DNA from: Phenylobacterium aquaticum
GTDB lineage: Bacteria; Pseudomonadota; Alphaproteobacteria; Caulobacterales; Caulobacteraceae
Direction: 5' to 3'
Length of the DNA: 64,000 bases
NCBI RefSeq assembly: GCF_022695515.1
Contig: NZ_JALDPT010000007.1
Span: 81,836-145,835, forward strand
Position numbers and translations under genes: made by a program. Shown here piece after piece: positions 1-9,200 of this stretch (position 1 is its first letter; each line of letters starts with the position of its first letter). A model generated the notes under the pieces. That model saw nothing but the letters and a program-made list of their open reading frames with translations. It did not search any database and was not told the origin of the DNA.

Positions 1-905
1 CCTATGAGGATCCGGCCACCCCGCCCCAGACCGGCGTCTATCGCGCCGACGGAACCCTGGTCCGCTGGATCGAGCACAACGAGCTCGCCGAGGGCCACCC
101 TTATTTCCCCTACGCAAAGCGCCTGCGCGTCCCGACCTTCGGGACCCTCAAGGCCAGTGACGGCGCCGACCTGCACTGGATGATGCGCACCCCGCCGGGC
201 TTCGATCCCGCCAAGCGCTATCCGGTCATCGTCAAGGTCTATGGCGGGCCGGGCAGCGCTCTGGTCCGCAAGATCTGGGCCGACCCCGCCGACCAGCTCT
301 ATCTGGAGGCCGGCTTCATCCTCTTCACCCTGGATAACCACGGCACGCCCAACCGCTCGGTGGCCTTCAAGACCGCCATCGACCGCAAGCTCGGAACCTG
401 GGAGGTCGCCGACCAGACCGCCGGCGCCAACTACCTGAAGACCCTGCCTTACGTGGATCCCGCCCGCATCGGCGTCACCGGCTGGTCCTATGGCGGCTAC
501 ATGACCCTGATGCTGCTGACCGCGCCCAACACCCCGTTCGCGGCCGGCGTCTCCGGCGCCCCGCCCACCGACTGGACGCTCTACGACACCCACTACACCG
601 AGCGCTACATGGGCACGCCCAAGGACAACGCCGCCGGCTATGCGGGCTCGGAGGTCACCGCCCGGGTCGACGGCCTCAAGCCGGACGCCCTGCTGCTCAT
701 GCACGGCATGGCCGACGACAATGTCACCTTCGACAACTCGACCCGGCTGATGGCGGCCCTGCAGGCCAAGGCCATCGCCTTCGAGACCATGCTCTATCCG
801 GGCCTGCGCCACCGCGCCGGCTGGACCCAGGCCCACCTCAAGCACCGCACCGAGGCGACCATCGCCTTCTTCACCCGCAAGCTGACCCCGACACCCGCGC
901 CCTAA
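1..905 (+). CDS. Dipeptidyl peptidase IV-like S9 serine peptidase, C-terminal part (5' end outside window)
   Basis: The frame is open from base 3 and ends at TAA 903-905, so about 300 C-terminal residues are present. It shows the alpha/beta-hydrolase catalytic domain of the prolyl oligopeptidase (S9) family. The nucleophile motif is GWSYGGY, the acid lies in LLMHGMADDNV, and the His is in GLRHRAGW. The upstream residues (YEDPATPPQTGVYRADGTL) look like the end of the beta-propeller that gates the active site. Members remove N-terminal dipeptides from peptides with penultimate Pro or Ala, usually in the periplasm of such bacteria. The signal peptide cannot be seen because the start is missing. 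An ATG at 180 is internal and is not the true start. Confidence 0.9.
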   Translation, partial: YEDPATPPQTGVYRADGTLVRWIEHNELAEGHPYFPYAKRLRVPTFGTLKASDGADLHWMMRTPPGFDPAKRYPVIVKVYGGPGSALVRKIWADPADQLYLEAGFILFTLDNHGTPNRSVAFKTAIDRKLGTWEVADQTAGANYLKTLPYVDPARIGVTGWSYGGYMTLMLLTAPNTPFAAGVSGAPPTDWTLYDTHYTERYMGTPKDNAAGYAGSEVTARVDGLKPDALLLMHGMADDNVTFDNSTRLMAALQAKAIAFETMLYPGLRHRAGWTQAHLKHRTEATIAFFTRKLTPTPAP

Positions 906-978
906 CCCTCATCCGCTCACCCCTGCCGGCGCCCGAGTCATGCTATCGCGGGCGCGGCGGCGAACAGGAGCAGGACGC

Positions 979-1608
979 TTGGACAAGGCGACGGACAGCG
1001 AGGCGGGCGACGGGCGCCAGCGGCTGATCACCGCCGCCCTGAAGCTGTTCGGCCAGAAGGGCTTCGACGCGGTCACGGTGCGCGAGATCGCCGCCGCCGC
1101 CCAGGTCTCCATCGGCCTGATCAAGCACCACTTCGGGTCGAAGGAGGGGCTGAGGGCCGCCGTCGACGACGCCTTCATGATCCAGTTCGAGGAGGCCCTG
1201 TCGCTCGCTCCGCGCCGGCGCGCCGAGGGGCCGGCCACCGCCGAGGACTTCGCCGCCAGCATCGATGACTGGATCAGCCGCCACCAGGACGACTGGCCCG
1301 ACACAGTCAGCTATTTCCGCCGCGCCCTGCTGGAGGAAAGCGACTGGGGCTACGCCCTTTTCGCCCGGTTCTACGCCATCGTCCAGGAAACAACCGCCCG
1401 GATGGACCGGCGCGGTCAGCTGGCGGCCGACGTCGACCGCGACTGGCTGCCGTTCCTGATGATGTATCTCGAACTCGGCACCATGCTGTTCGACCCCTAT
1501 ATCCGCCGCGCGACGGGCAAGTCCGGCTTCGACGGCGAGCCCTGGCGCCGCCGCCACCGGGCCTACATGAACCTCATCGTCCGCGGCGTGGCCCCGCCCA
1601 AGACTTGA
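979..1608 (+). CDS. TetR/AcrR family transcriptional regulator
   Basis: About 209 residues. The N-terminal helix-turn-helix is clear: RQRLITAALKLFGQKGF, then VREIAAAAQVSIGLIKHHFG, followed by a variable ligand-binding helical domain. I chose the TTG at 979 because AGGAG lies at 966-970, eight bases before it. The longer ATG at 940 has no such site and adds an Arg-rich stretch unlike the family. It is convergent with the acyl-CoA synthetase, whose stop is only a few bases away. It may bind the palindromes at 3247-3296, but that is inference from proximity only. Confidence 0.85.
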   Translation: MDKATDSEAGDGRQRLITAALKLFGQKGFDAVTVREIAAAAQVSIGLIKHHFGSKEGLRAAVDDAFMIQFEEALSLAPRRRAEGPATAEDFAASIDDWISRHQDDWPDTVSYFRRALLEESDWGYALFARFYAIVQETTARMDRRGQLAADVDRDWLPFLMMYLELGTMLFDPYIRRATGKSGFDGEPWRRRHRAYMNLIVRGVAPPKT

Positions 1609-1612
1609 AGCT

Positions 1613-3202
1613 CTAGGCGACCGTCGTCGCCCTTTCCGCGGCCAGGGCCCGCAGGCTCATCTTGTCGATCTTGGAATTGGGCAGCTTGGGCAGCTCGGCC
1701 TGGATCTCGAAGGCCTTGGGGACCTTGTAATTGGCGATCCGCGCCTTGAGGAAATCCCGCAGCTCGTCGCCGGTGACGCTGGCGCCGGGCCTGGGCTCCA
1801 CGAAGGCCATGCCGACCTCCTGGAACGTCGGGTGATCCATCGGCACGACAGCGGCCAGGGCCACGGCCGGGTGCTCGCAGATCGCCTGCTCGACCTCGAC
1901 CGGATAGACATTGTAGCCGCCCGACTTGAACATTTCCTTCAGCCGGCCGACGAACACCAGATTGCCGTCCGGCCGCCGCCGACCCAGGTCGCCGGTGCGC
2001 AGGAAGCCGTCGGCGGTGAAGGCCTCGGCTGTCGCCTGGGGATTGCGGAAATAGCCGGACATCACATGCGGCCCGCGGATCTGGATCTCGCCGGTCTCGC
2101 CGACAGGAACCTCCGCGCCGTCCGCGCCGGCGATGCGGGCCTCGGCCCCGGCCAGGGGCCGCCCGATGGTCTCGGCGTGCGCCTCCAGGGCGTCGCCCGG
2201 ATCGGTGTGGGTGATGATCCCGCAGGTCTCCGTCTGCCCATAGACCGAGGACAGCCGTGACCCATAGGGCGCGATCTGCTCCAGGACGGAGAGCGCGGTC
2301 ATGGCCCCGCCGAACACGATCAGCCGGGTGTGGCGCAGGCGCTCGCCGATGCTGCGCGGATTGCTCATCATCATTGCGAAGCCGGTGGGCGAGGAGACCA
2401 GATAGGTCGGCTTCTCCTGGCGGCTCAGGGCGCCCAGCGCCGGCAGGTCGACCCGCGGGTGGAAGATCAGCGTCCCGCCGGCGGCCAGCACATTGGTGCA
2501 GATGTTGTTGATCGCGCCCACATGATTGACCGGGGCGGCGCAGACGCTGCGCGCCAGATCGTCGGCCCCCATCCAGGCGGCGTTGGCCCGCGCCGACGAG
2601 ACAATCGCCCGATGCGACAGCATGGCCCCCTTCGGCCGGCCGGTGGTGCCGGAGGTGTAGACGATCACCGCCGCGTCCTCAGGATCGACCCGCGCCCGCG
2701 CCGCGGCCAGATCGGCGTCGGAGACGGCGGCGCCCGCCGCCAGGACGTCGCTCAGCGCCAGGGCGCCCGCGCTCGGCGTTCCATGACAGACGATGGCGCA
2801 GGCGTTCGGCAGCAGGGGCCGCAGCTCGGCGCAATAGTCCCGGTCGTCAAACGGCGACACCGCCAGCAGCACGGCCGGCGCGCTGTCCTCCAAGAGATGG
2901 GCGAAGTCGCGCTGCTGATAGCGGGGATTGACCCCCACCCAGATGGCGCCGATCGAGGTCGCCGCGTGCAGGGCGACCCAGAAGTCGAGCGAGGGCGGGA
3001 CCAGCATCGCCACCCGGTCGCCGCGGGCGACCCCCAGATTCAGCAGGGCCTTGGCATATGCGTCGATCCGCGCCTCCAGCTCGGCGAAGCTCAGCCGCGT
3101 CTCGCCGTCCACCACGGCCAGGGCCTCGGGCGCACGGGCCGCGACCTCGCGAAACAGGTCCCGGAGCGTCAGGCCGGTGGCTTGGGCAGGGGGCTTACTC
3201 AT
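1613..3202 (-). CDS. Class I adenylate-forming acyl-CoA synthetase (AMP-dependent synthetase/ligase)
   Basis: About 529 residues. The P-loop-like AMP-binding motif YTSGTTGRPKGAML is present, then the YGQTET adenine-binding motif, the TGDLG hinge Asp and a C-terminal PNSKIDK segment with the catalytic Lys. The reaction is ATP-dependent activation of a carboxylic acid to its CoA thioester. The substrate cannot be read from sequence; fatty, aromatic and terpenoid acids are all possible. I prefer the ATG at 3202 (MSKPPAQ), preceded by AGGAG at a nine-base spacing, over an ATG at 3256 that would put the palindrome inside the gene. It is divergent from the MaoC-like gene, so the two probably share control and a degradation pathway. 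Confidence 0.9.
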   Translation of the reverse strand: MSKPPAQATGLTLRDLFREVAARAPEALAVVDGETRLSFAELEARIDAYAKALLNLGVARGDRVAMLVPPSLDFWVALHAATSIGAIWVGVNPRYQQRDFAHLLEDSAPAVLLAVSPFDDRDYCAELRPLLPNACAIVCHGTPSAGALALSDVLAAGAAVSDADLAAARARVDPEDAAVIVYTSGTTGRPKGAMLSHRAIVSSARANAAWMGADDLARSVCAAPVNHVGAINNICTNVLAAGGTLIFHPRVDLPALGALSRQEKPTYLVSSPTGFAMMMSNPRSIGERLRHTRLIVFGGAMTALSVLEQIAPYGSRLSSVYGQTETCGIITHTDPGDALEAHAETIGRPLAGAEARIAGADGAEVPVGETGEIQIRGPHVMSGYFRNPQATAEAFTADGFLRTGDLGRRRPDGNLVFVGRLKEMFKSGGYNVYPVEVEQAICEHPAVALAAVVPMDHPTFQEVGMAFVEPRPGASVTGDELRDFLKARIANYKVPKAFEIQAELPKLPNSKIDKMSLRALAAERATTVA

Positions 3203-3246
3203 GTCAGGGCGCTCCTGTTCGGGCGGGCGGAAGGCCATTGAACAGT

Positions 3247-3266
3247 CACTATACATTTGTATAGTG
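3247..3266. promoter_or_regulatory. Perfect inverted repeat, probable operator between divergent acyl-CoA synthetase and MaoC-like genes
   Basis: CACTATACATTTGTATAGTG has perfect 8-base arms around ATTT and is AT-rich in a very GC-rich surround. It sits 45 bases before the synthetase start and 50 bases before the MaoC-like start, where a repressor could control both. Length and symmetry suit a TetR-type dimer. The regulator is unknown; the TetR gene at 979-1608 is one candidate. Confidence 0.6.
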
Positions 3267-3278
3267 TCAAGCCTTGGC

Positions 3279-3296
3279 GGCCTGACGCGTCAGGCC
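3279..3296. promoter_or_regulatory. 18-bp perfect GC-rich palindrome upstream of the MaoC-like gene
   Basis: GGCCTGACGCGTCAGGCC is fully self-complementary. It starts 13 bases after the AT-rich operator and ends 19 bases before the GTG start at 3316. It could be a second operator or an RNA hairpin in the leader just ahead of the GGAGGA ribosome-binding site. Confidence 0.45.
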
Positions 3297-3315
3297 CAGG
3301 ACCCGGAGGACGCTC

Positions 3316-4182
3316 GTGCCCTTTCCCACCGAACGGATCGGCTTCCATCTCAACCCGGCCGCCCGCGACATCACCCCCCGCAGCATCCTGGCCTATGCGG
3401 CCGGGATCGGGGCGGACGAGCCGGCCTATCTGAATGACGCCCAGCCGGGGGGCCTGCGGGCCCTGCCGTTCCAGTGCGTCTCGCTCGAATGGCCGGTGCT
3501 CCTGTCCCTGCGCGAGGCCGTGAAGGAGGTTCTGTCGCCCCAGGAAGCCATGCGCGGCGTCCACGCCATCCAGGATTCCACCTTCCACCGGCCCATGCGG
3601 CCCGGCGATCAGCTGATCACCGAGGGCCAGTTGGTCCAGGCCAAGGCCATTCGCTCCGGCGCCCTGGTGGTCCTGCGCCTCATCACCCGCGACCGCGCCT
3701 CGGGCGAGCCGGTCACCACGACCTGGACCACCTCGATCTATCGCGACGTCGCCCTGACCGGGGAGGCCGCCAGCCTCGCCGAACCCGATGCGCCGGACGC
3801 CGACGATCTTGCCGCCCCCGGGCCGGACGCCGAGACCGTGGCCATCCCCATCTCGAGGTCGGCGCCGCACGTCTATTCCGAGTGCGCCGACATCTGGAAC
3901 CCGATCCATACCGAGCGGGCGGTGGCCCTGGCGGCGGGCCTGCCCGACATCATCCTGCACGGCACCGCCACCTGGGCGCTCGCCGGCCTCACCCTGCTGC
4001 GCCGCTATGGCGGGAATGATGTGGGCGCGCTCAAGCGCATCACCGGCCGGTTCTCCGGCATGGTGGCGCCGGGCGAAACCATCACCGTGCGCCACGAGCG
4101 CGCGCCCTCTGGCGCCATCCGCTTCGAGGTCCGCACCGAAAGCGGCGCGCCGGCCATCAGCCAGGGCTGCGCCTGGCTCTGA
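3316..4182 (+). CDS. MaoC-like double hot-dog dehydratase/hydratase
   Basis: 288 residues. The GTG start has GGAGGA five bases upstream. The C-terminal half carries the hydratase-2 signature: ADIWNPIHTERAVALAAGLP followed by IILHGTATW, which includes the Asp/His pair that activates water on enoyl-CoA. The N-terminal half (residues about 1-140) resembles the inactive hot-dog copy of two-domain hydratases. It probably hydrates an enoyl-CoA or dehydrates a hydroxyacyl-CoA made from the acid activated by the divergent acyl-CoA synthetase. Substrate is unknown. Confidence 0.8.
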   Translation: MPFPTERIGFHLNPAARDITPRSILAYAAGIGADEPAYLNDAQPGGLRALPFQCVSLEWPVLLSLREAVKEVLSPQEAMRGVHAIQDSTFHRPMRPGDQLITEGQLVQAKAIRSGALVVLRLITRDRASGEPVTTTWTTSIYRDVALTGEAASLAEPDAPDADDLAAPGPDAETVAIPISRSAPHVYSECADIWNPIHTERAVALAAGLPDIILHGTATWALAGLTLLRRYGGNDVGALKRITGRFSGMVAPGETITVRHERAPSGAIRFEVRTESGAPAISQGCAWL

Positions 4183-4200
4183 CCGCGCCTGGGCTCATGC

Positions 4201-4533
4201 TCACGGCCCGATCGTCACCGCCTCGGCGATGATGGCGTCGAGCGCCGCGCACAGCCGCTCGCCCTTGGGTGTCAGCTCGCCGGCCATGATCGGGGCCATG
4301 GTCCAGCGGCGCACCTGGACCAAGCCCTGGCCGGCGCGCGAGGCGTCCAGGGCCGCCACCGCCTTCCAGGCCGCGTGGCGCGACATGTCCGCCCGGCGGC
4401 TGAGGTCGGGCAGGGGCAGGGGCGCCTGCTCGTCGGCGATATGCAGCAGGGCGATCAACTGGCCGACCGTGAAGGCGGGATAGACCTCGCGAAGCAACTC
4501 CAACGCTTCCAGCATCGCGTTGCGGCGGCGCAT
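4201..4533 (-). CDS. Small winged-helix (MarR-like) regulator
   Basis: 110 residues from ATG 4533 (MRRRNAM), with ACAGGAA just upstream; a longer in-frame ATG at 4659 would add a low-quality extension. The pattern TVGQLIALLHIADE, LPLPDLSRRADMSRHAAWKAVAALD, then ELTPKGERL is a winged-helix core with a terminal helix (LDAIIAEA). It is recognisably paralogous to the protein at 5019-5369: shared MRxRxxxLE start, PAxTV, LTxxG and LDxxI. No ligand can be assigned. The two genes are divergent around a dyad at 4622-4637. Confidence 0.65.
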   Translation of the reverse strand: MRRRNAMLEALELLREVYPAFTVGQLIALLHIADEQAPLPLPDLSRRADMSRHAAWKAVAALDASRAGQGLVQVRRWTMAPIMAGELTPKGERLCAALDAIIAEAVTIGP

Positions 4534-4621
4534 TGATAAATTTCCTGTAATCATTCGCCCGTGTCGCCTAAGTGTGACGAATCGGCGGGTGTGATCAAGC
4601 AAATGCTGGCTGGCGTGATGG

Positions 4622-4637
4622 ATTACAGCAATGTAAT
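4622..4637. promoter_or_regulatory. Inverted repeat, possible operator between divergent mini-regulators
   Basis: ATTACAGCAATGTAAT has perfect 6-base arms around GCAA. It lies in a relatively AT-rich 257-base gap (4534-4790) between two divergent transcription units that each encode a winged-helix protein. Autoregulation by one of them is the simplest guess. Confidence 0.4.
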
Positions 4638-4790
4638 GACTGTACCATCGACGTAACATCGCAGCGAAAGCGAAATTGAAGCCGAATTTCGGATCGTTCG
4701 CGCAATGGCTACCTTCTAAATGCTCGGAACAGGCGCGGAAACGCGCCTAGTTTGGTTGCCTGTGAGACAGCAACCAGTACGAGGCGAGTT

Positions 4791-5018
4791 ATGAAGCTGT
4801 GGGGTCAGATCTCCGTGGAGCTCACGGTCGGCGACTATGTCGAGGCCGCCGACCATCAGCGCCGCCTGGAGGACATTCTGAAGCTGGTGAAGGACGCCTA
4901 TCCCGAGGCCACCCTGTGCATGCGCGAGCGCCGGCAGCGGAAGTCCCAGCCCATGGTCCGCCCCCTGCCCAGGTCGGCGACCACCGGACGGCTGAACGAC
5001 TATTTCGAGCGGTCCTAG
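4791..5018 (+). CDS. Small hypothetical protein coupled to a winged-helix regulator
   Basis: 75 residues from ATG 4791 (MKLWGQI), preceded by GAGG at six bases. An upstream in-frame start at 4752 lacks a ribosome-binding site. The protein is mixed: a hydrophobic/acidic start (ISVELTVGDYVEAADHQRR), a helical middle (LEDILKLVKDAYPEA) and a basic tail (RERRQRK) with an NDYFERS end. There is no signal peptide or membrane segment. Its TAG stop abuts the ATG of the next gene, so the two are almost certainly cotranscribed. I do not recognise the family. Confidence 0.6.
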   Translation: MKLWGQISVELTVGDYVEAADHQRRLEDILKLVKDAYPEATLCMRERRQRKSQPMVRPLPRSATTGRLNDYFERS

Positions 5019-5369
5019 ATGCGGCCCAGGGATTCCCTGCTCGAGGGATTGTCCTTCTTCCGCGCCCTCAGCCCGGCGGTGACCGTCAACGAGATCATCA
5101 CCTTCCTCTACACCTGCGAGAACGAGGGGCTGAGCGTCCAGGAGCTGGCCTATGTCAGCCGCATGACCGAGCCGACCGCCTCGCGCAGCATCCGCACCTT
5201 CGGGCCGGAGGGCTCGGAATGGGCGCGGCCGCCGGCGCTCGGCCTCGTCGAGGCCTTCCTCAATCCGCAGGACGGCCGCAGCCGGGTGATCCTGCTCACC
5301 GAGGCGGGGCGCCAGGCGCGGGCCCGGCTCGACGAGGTCATCCGCCAGGCGATCGTCATCGCCCGCTGA
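5019..5369 (+). CDS. Small winged-helix (MarR-like) regulator, paralogue of 4201-4533
   Basis: 116 residues. The core is TVNEIITFLYTCENEGLSV, QELAYVSRMTEPTASRSIRTF (recognition helix region), then a wing with NPQDGRSRVILLTEAGRQ and a final helix LDEVIRQA. The NPxDGRSR/LTxxG wing is characteristic of MarR proteins, though the usual dimerisation helices are short. ATG follows immediately after the stop of the 75-residue gene. The DNA target is unknown; the divergent paralogue suggests duplication and mutual or shared control. Confidence 0.7.
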   Translation: MRPRDSLLEGLSFFRALSPAVTVNEIITFLYTCENEGLSVQELAYVSRMTEPTASRSIRTFGPEGSEWARPPALGLVEAFLNPQDGRSRVILLTEAGRQARARLDEVIRQAIVIAR

Positions 5370-5471
5370 ACCGCCCAGATGAACGCTAGTTAACTGGCCT
5401 CACAGGGCCGGCGAGGTGTTTCGTCGGCCGCTCAGGGCTTCCAGATCAACCAGAGCCGGGGAGGGGATCAG

Positions 5472-5945
5472 GTGTCTGACTTCGAGCTCGATCGCCTCGA
5501 CCTCAGGATCCTGTCGATCCTGCAGGAGAACAACCAGGCGAGCGCCCAGGATCTCGCCGAGCGCGTCCACCTGTCGCCCTCGGCCATCCTGCGCCGCATC
5601 CGCAGCTATCGCGCCACGGGCGTGATCACCGCCGACGTCTCGGTCCTCGCTCCCGACCTGACCGGCGAGCGGATCAGCGTGCTGCTCCTGGTCCAGCTGG
5701 AGCGCCACGCCCCGCCGGTGGTGGCGGAGTTCCGCACCCAGCTCGCCAATGCGCCGGAGGTCCAGATCTGCCTGGAGATCTCCGGCGTCTACGACATCGC
5801 CTGCGTCGCCACCTTCCGCAGCATGGAGGCGTTCAACGCCTTCGCCGACGCCAACATCGCCGGCCACGCCGTGGTCCGCCGCTATGAGGCCAGCTTCGTG
5901 AAGCGCCGCGCCAAGATGAGCCTGGCCCTGCCCATCCTGCCCTGA
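5472..5945 (+). CDS. Lrp/AsnC family transcriptional regulator
   Basis: 157 residues from GTG 5472, preceded by GAGGGGA. The N-terminal helix-turn-helix reads LDRLDLRILSILQENNQAS, DLAERVHLSPSAILRRI. The C-terminal RAM domain contains VQICLEISGVYDIACVA, the usual ligand-sensing beta-sheet region with its G-x-Y-D pattern. Lrp proteins sense amino acids and control their metabolism or uptake. The next gene downstream is a TonB-dependent receptor followed by a peptidase, so local control of peptide or amino-acid scavenging is plausible but not shown. Confidence 0.9.
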   Translation: MSDFELDRLDLRILSILQENNQASAQDLAERVHLSPSAILRRIRSYRATGVITADVSVLAPDLTGERISVLLLVQLERHAPPVVAEFRTQLANAPEVQICLEISGVYDIACVATFRSMEAFNAFADANIAGHAVVRRYEASFVKRRAKMSLALPILP

Positions 5946-6218
5946 GCCGTCGCGGGGGCCGCCGCGGCCGCACGTCGGCTAAATACTTGCAGATGTGAAA
6001 TCAATTTATCTAAGAATAGATAGGTCGTAATTTGTGTCTTTAACGCGACACGACTCAAACAAGATTCCGTCAATTCTGTAACGACATTGACGCTTTCAAT
6101 GATCCGCTCGTAACTCCCCTGTAACCGGGTTCGAGGTTCGCGCCCGGGACCGAAGCTCGTTTGGGGAGCGGCGCTGTTCGTCGGGATCGACGCGGCGGGC
6201 CGCCGGAGGATTCTGACC
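5946..6218 (+). promoter_or_regulatory. Leader region of the TonB receptor gene with a dyad
   Basis: This 273-base gap is distinctly AT-richer than its surroundings at about 5980-6110. At 6007-6022 it holds TATCTAAGAATAGATA, perfect 6-base arms around AGAA, a likely protein-binding site. It lies far upstream of the start codon (about 200 bases), so a long leader or distal promoter is implied. GGAGGA at 6205-6210 is the ribosome-binding site for TTG 6219. Confidence 0.45.
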
Positions 6219-9200
6219 TTGAAAACCAATGCCATGCGGGAGCGCCTGTTGGCCTCCTCGATGATCTGCGGGGCGGCCATGGCCGTGCTCGCCGGCGCCC
6301 CGGCCCGGGCGGCGGACACGGAAGTCCAGGAGGTGGTGGTCACCGGCACCCGGATTCCCAGTCCCAACCTGACCAGCACCAGCCCGGTCCAGGTGATCAC
6401 GGACAAGGAGTTCAAGCTCCAGGGCAAGACCGACGTGATCGAACTGGTGAACAACCTGCCCCAGCAGTACCAGAACAGTCAGGTCGACTTCTCCGGCACC
6501 TCCAACCCGCTGTCCTCGCCGGGCGGTATCTCCACCGCCGACCTGCGCGGCCTGGGGCCCCAGCGGACCCTGGTCCTGGTGGACGGCCGGCGCCTCGGCA
6601 TCGGCGACGCCAACACCGGCAACAACAATCCCTCGCCCGACCTAAACCAGATCCCCGGCCAGCTGGTCGACCGGGTCGAGGTCCTGACCGGTGGCGCCTC
6701 CTCGACCTACGGCTCCGACGCCGTGGCCGGGGTGGTCAACTTCGTCATGAAGCACAATTTCGAGGGCATGCAGATCGACGTGCAGACGGGCCTGGCCCAG
6801 CACTCGCAGCATAACGACCTCGCCCAGGGCCTGCTCAAGGCCAAGGGCTTCACCATCCCCGGCGACCGCTGGGACGGCCGCTCCCGCGACGTCTCCATCG
6901 TGATGGGCATGAACGGGGCGGACGGGAAGGGCAACCTGACCGGCTATCTGGTCTATCACCGGCAGGACCCGGTCAATCAGGGGACCCGCGACTATTCCGC
7001 CTGCAAGATCAATGTCGGTCCCGCCAGCGGCCCGACCACCCCGGTCTGCAGCGGCTCGGCCAATTCAAACCAGTTCATCGACCTGAACAGCGGAAACACC
7101 CTGACGGTGGTCGGCCATCAGTTCCTGCCCTGGCCCCAGGCGGCCTCGGATCCGCCGGCCCTCTTCAACTCCAACCCGTTCCAGTACCTGCAGCACCAGG
7201 ACACCCGCTATTCGGCGGGCTTCTCCGGCCACTACGACTACAGCAAGTTCCTGAACCTCTATTCCGAGTTCAGCTTCATGGACGACAAGTCCACCACCCA
7301 GGTGGCGCCGTCCGGCCAATTCGAAGGCGGCGGGGCGGGCCCGAGCGGCGGCGACCTCGTCAACTGCAACAACCCCCTGCTCAGCGCCCAGCAGGCCAAC
7401 ACCATCTGCACCCCGGCCCAGATCGCCAGCGGCGACAGCGTCGAGCTGCTGATCGGTCGTCGCGCCATCGAGGGCGGCGGGCGCGCCAGCGCCTATGAGC
7501 ACCAGAACTATCGCGCGGTGTTTGGGATCAAGGGCGCCGTGCCGGAGTACGAAGACTTCCGCTACGACATCTACGGCCAGTATTACTACACGTCGCTGTT
7601 CCAGGAGAACCACAACTACCTGAGCCTCTCGCGCATCGCGAAGGCCCTGCAGGTGGTCAATGTCGGCGGCGTGCCGACCTGCGTCGCCAAGGTGACCGGG
7701 GCCGACAGTTCCTGCGTGCCCTACAACATCTTCACCCAGGGCGGGGTGAACGCCGACCAGATCAACTATCTGAACTCCACCGGCACCGAGGAGGGCACGG
7801 TCGAGCAGACGGTGGTCTCCGCCAGCGTGGCCGGCAATCTGGGCAAGTTCGGGATCAAGTCGCCCTGGGCCAATGACCCGGTGGGGGTGGCGCTCGGCGT
7901 CGAGGACCGTCGCGAACACTATCGCTTCGCGCCCGACGCCGCCTCGCTCTCCGGCGACCTGTCCGGCTTCGGCGGCGCCTCGACCCCCATCGACGCCAGC
8001 CTGGGCGTGACCGAGGTGTTCGGCGAACTGCGCGTCCCGGTGGCCTCCGACCTGCCCATGGCCAAGAACCTCAGCTTCGAGCTGGGCTACCGCTATTCCG
8101 ACTATTCCAGCGGACTGACGGCCGACACCTACAAGATCGGCGGCGACTGGTCGCCGATCGAGGACATCCGGTTCCGCGGCTCCTATCAGCGGGCGATCCG
8201 TGCGCCCAACATCATCGAGCTGTTCAACCCGCAGGCGGTCACCAACACCAGCCAGCTGGCGGCCGACCCCTGCGCCGGCACGGCGGCCACCCCGGCGACG
8301 GCGACCCTGCAGCAATGCATGAACACCGGCGTCACCGCGGCCCAGTACGGCAACGGCGGCTCCACCAACCGCATCGTCCAGTGCCCCGCCGGCCAGTGCG
8401 CGGTGCTGAACGGCGGCAACCCGGCCCTGCGGCCGGAGACGGCCGACACCTATTCGCTGGGCTTCACCCTGCGGCCGACCTGGCTCACCGGCTTCACCGG
8501 CAGCGTCGACTACTGGGACATCAAGGTCGCCGACGAGATCAACTCGGTGCCGCTCGTCTTCACCGTCAACCAGTGCCTGACGACCGGCAATCCGCTGTTC
8601 TGCTCGGGCGTGGTGCGGACGGCCAGCGGCAACCTGTTCGGCACCAGCCAGGCCACCGGCGGCTATGTCCGCGGCACGGTGGTCAATGTCGGCCTGGCGC
8701 ACAATTCCGGCGTCGACTTCCAGGCCAGCTACAACGTCAATCTCGACGCCATCGGCCTGGGCGACCACGGCGGGCTGCAGTTCAACTTCATCGGCTCCTA
8801 CCTCTTGAAGGCCGAGGTCCAGCCGACGCCGGGGGCGCACACCTATGACTGCGCCGGGCTCTACGGCCCCACCTGCCAAACGGTGAACCCCACCTGGCGC
8901 CACACCCTGCGCGGCAGCTGGCAGACCCCCTGGGATCTGCTGCTGTCGGCCCAGTGGCGCTACATCGGCGATGCGAAGCTGGAGACCAACACCTCCGACC
9001 CCACCCTGACCAACGGCGTCATCGACAAGTTCGACGGCAAGCTGAAGGCGGTGAGCTATCTGGACCTCTCGGGGATCTGGAACGTGGGCGACCACTTCGT
9101 GGTCCGCGCCGGGGTGAACAACGTGTTCGACAAGGACCCGCAGATCATCTCCTCGCTGATCGCCCAGACCGGTTCGCCCAACGCCTATCCGACCTATGAC

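Noticed and set aside
940..978. ATG start for the first TetR gene
   Set aside because: No ribosome-binding site before it; the TTG at 979 has AGGAG at good spacing.
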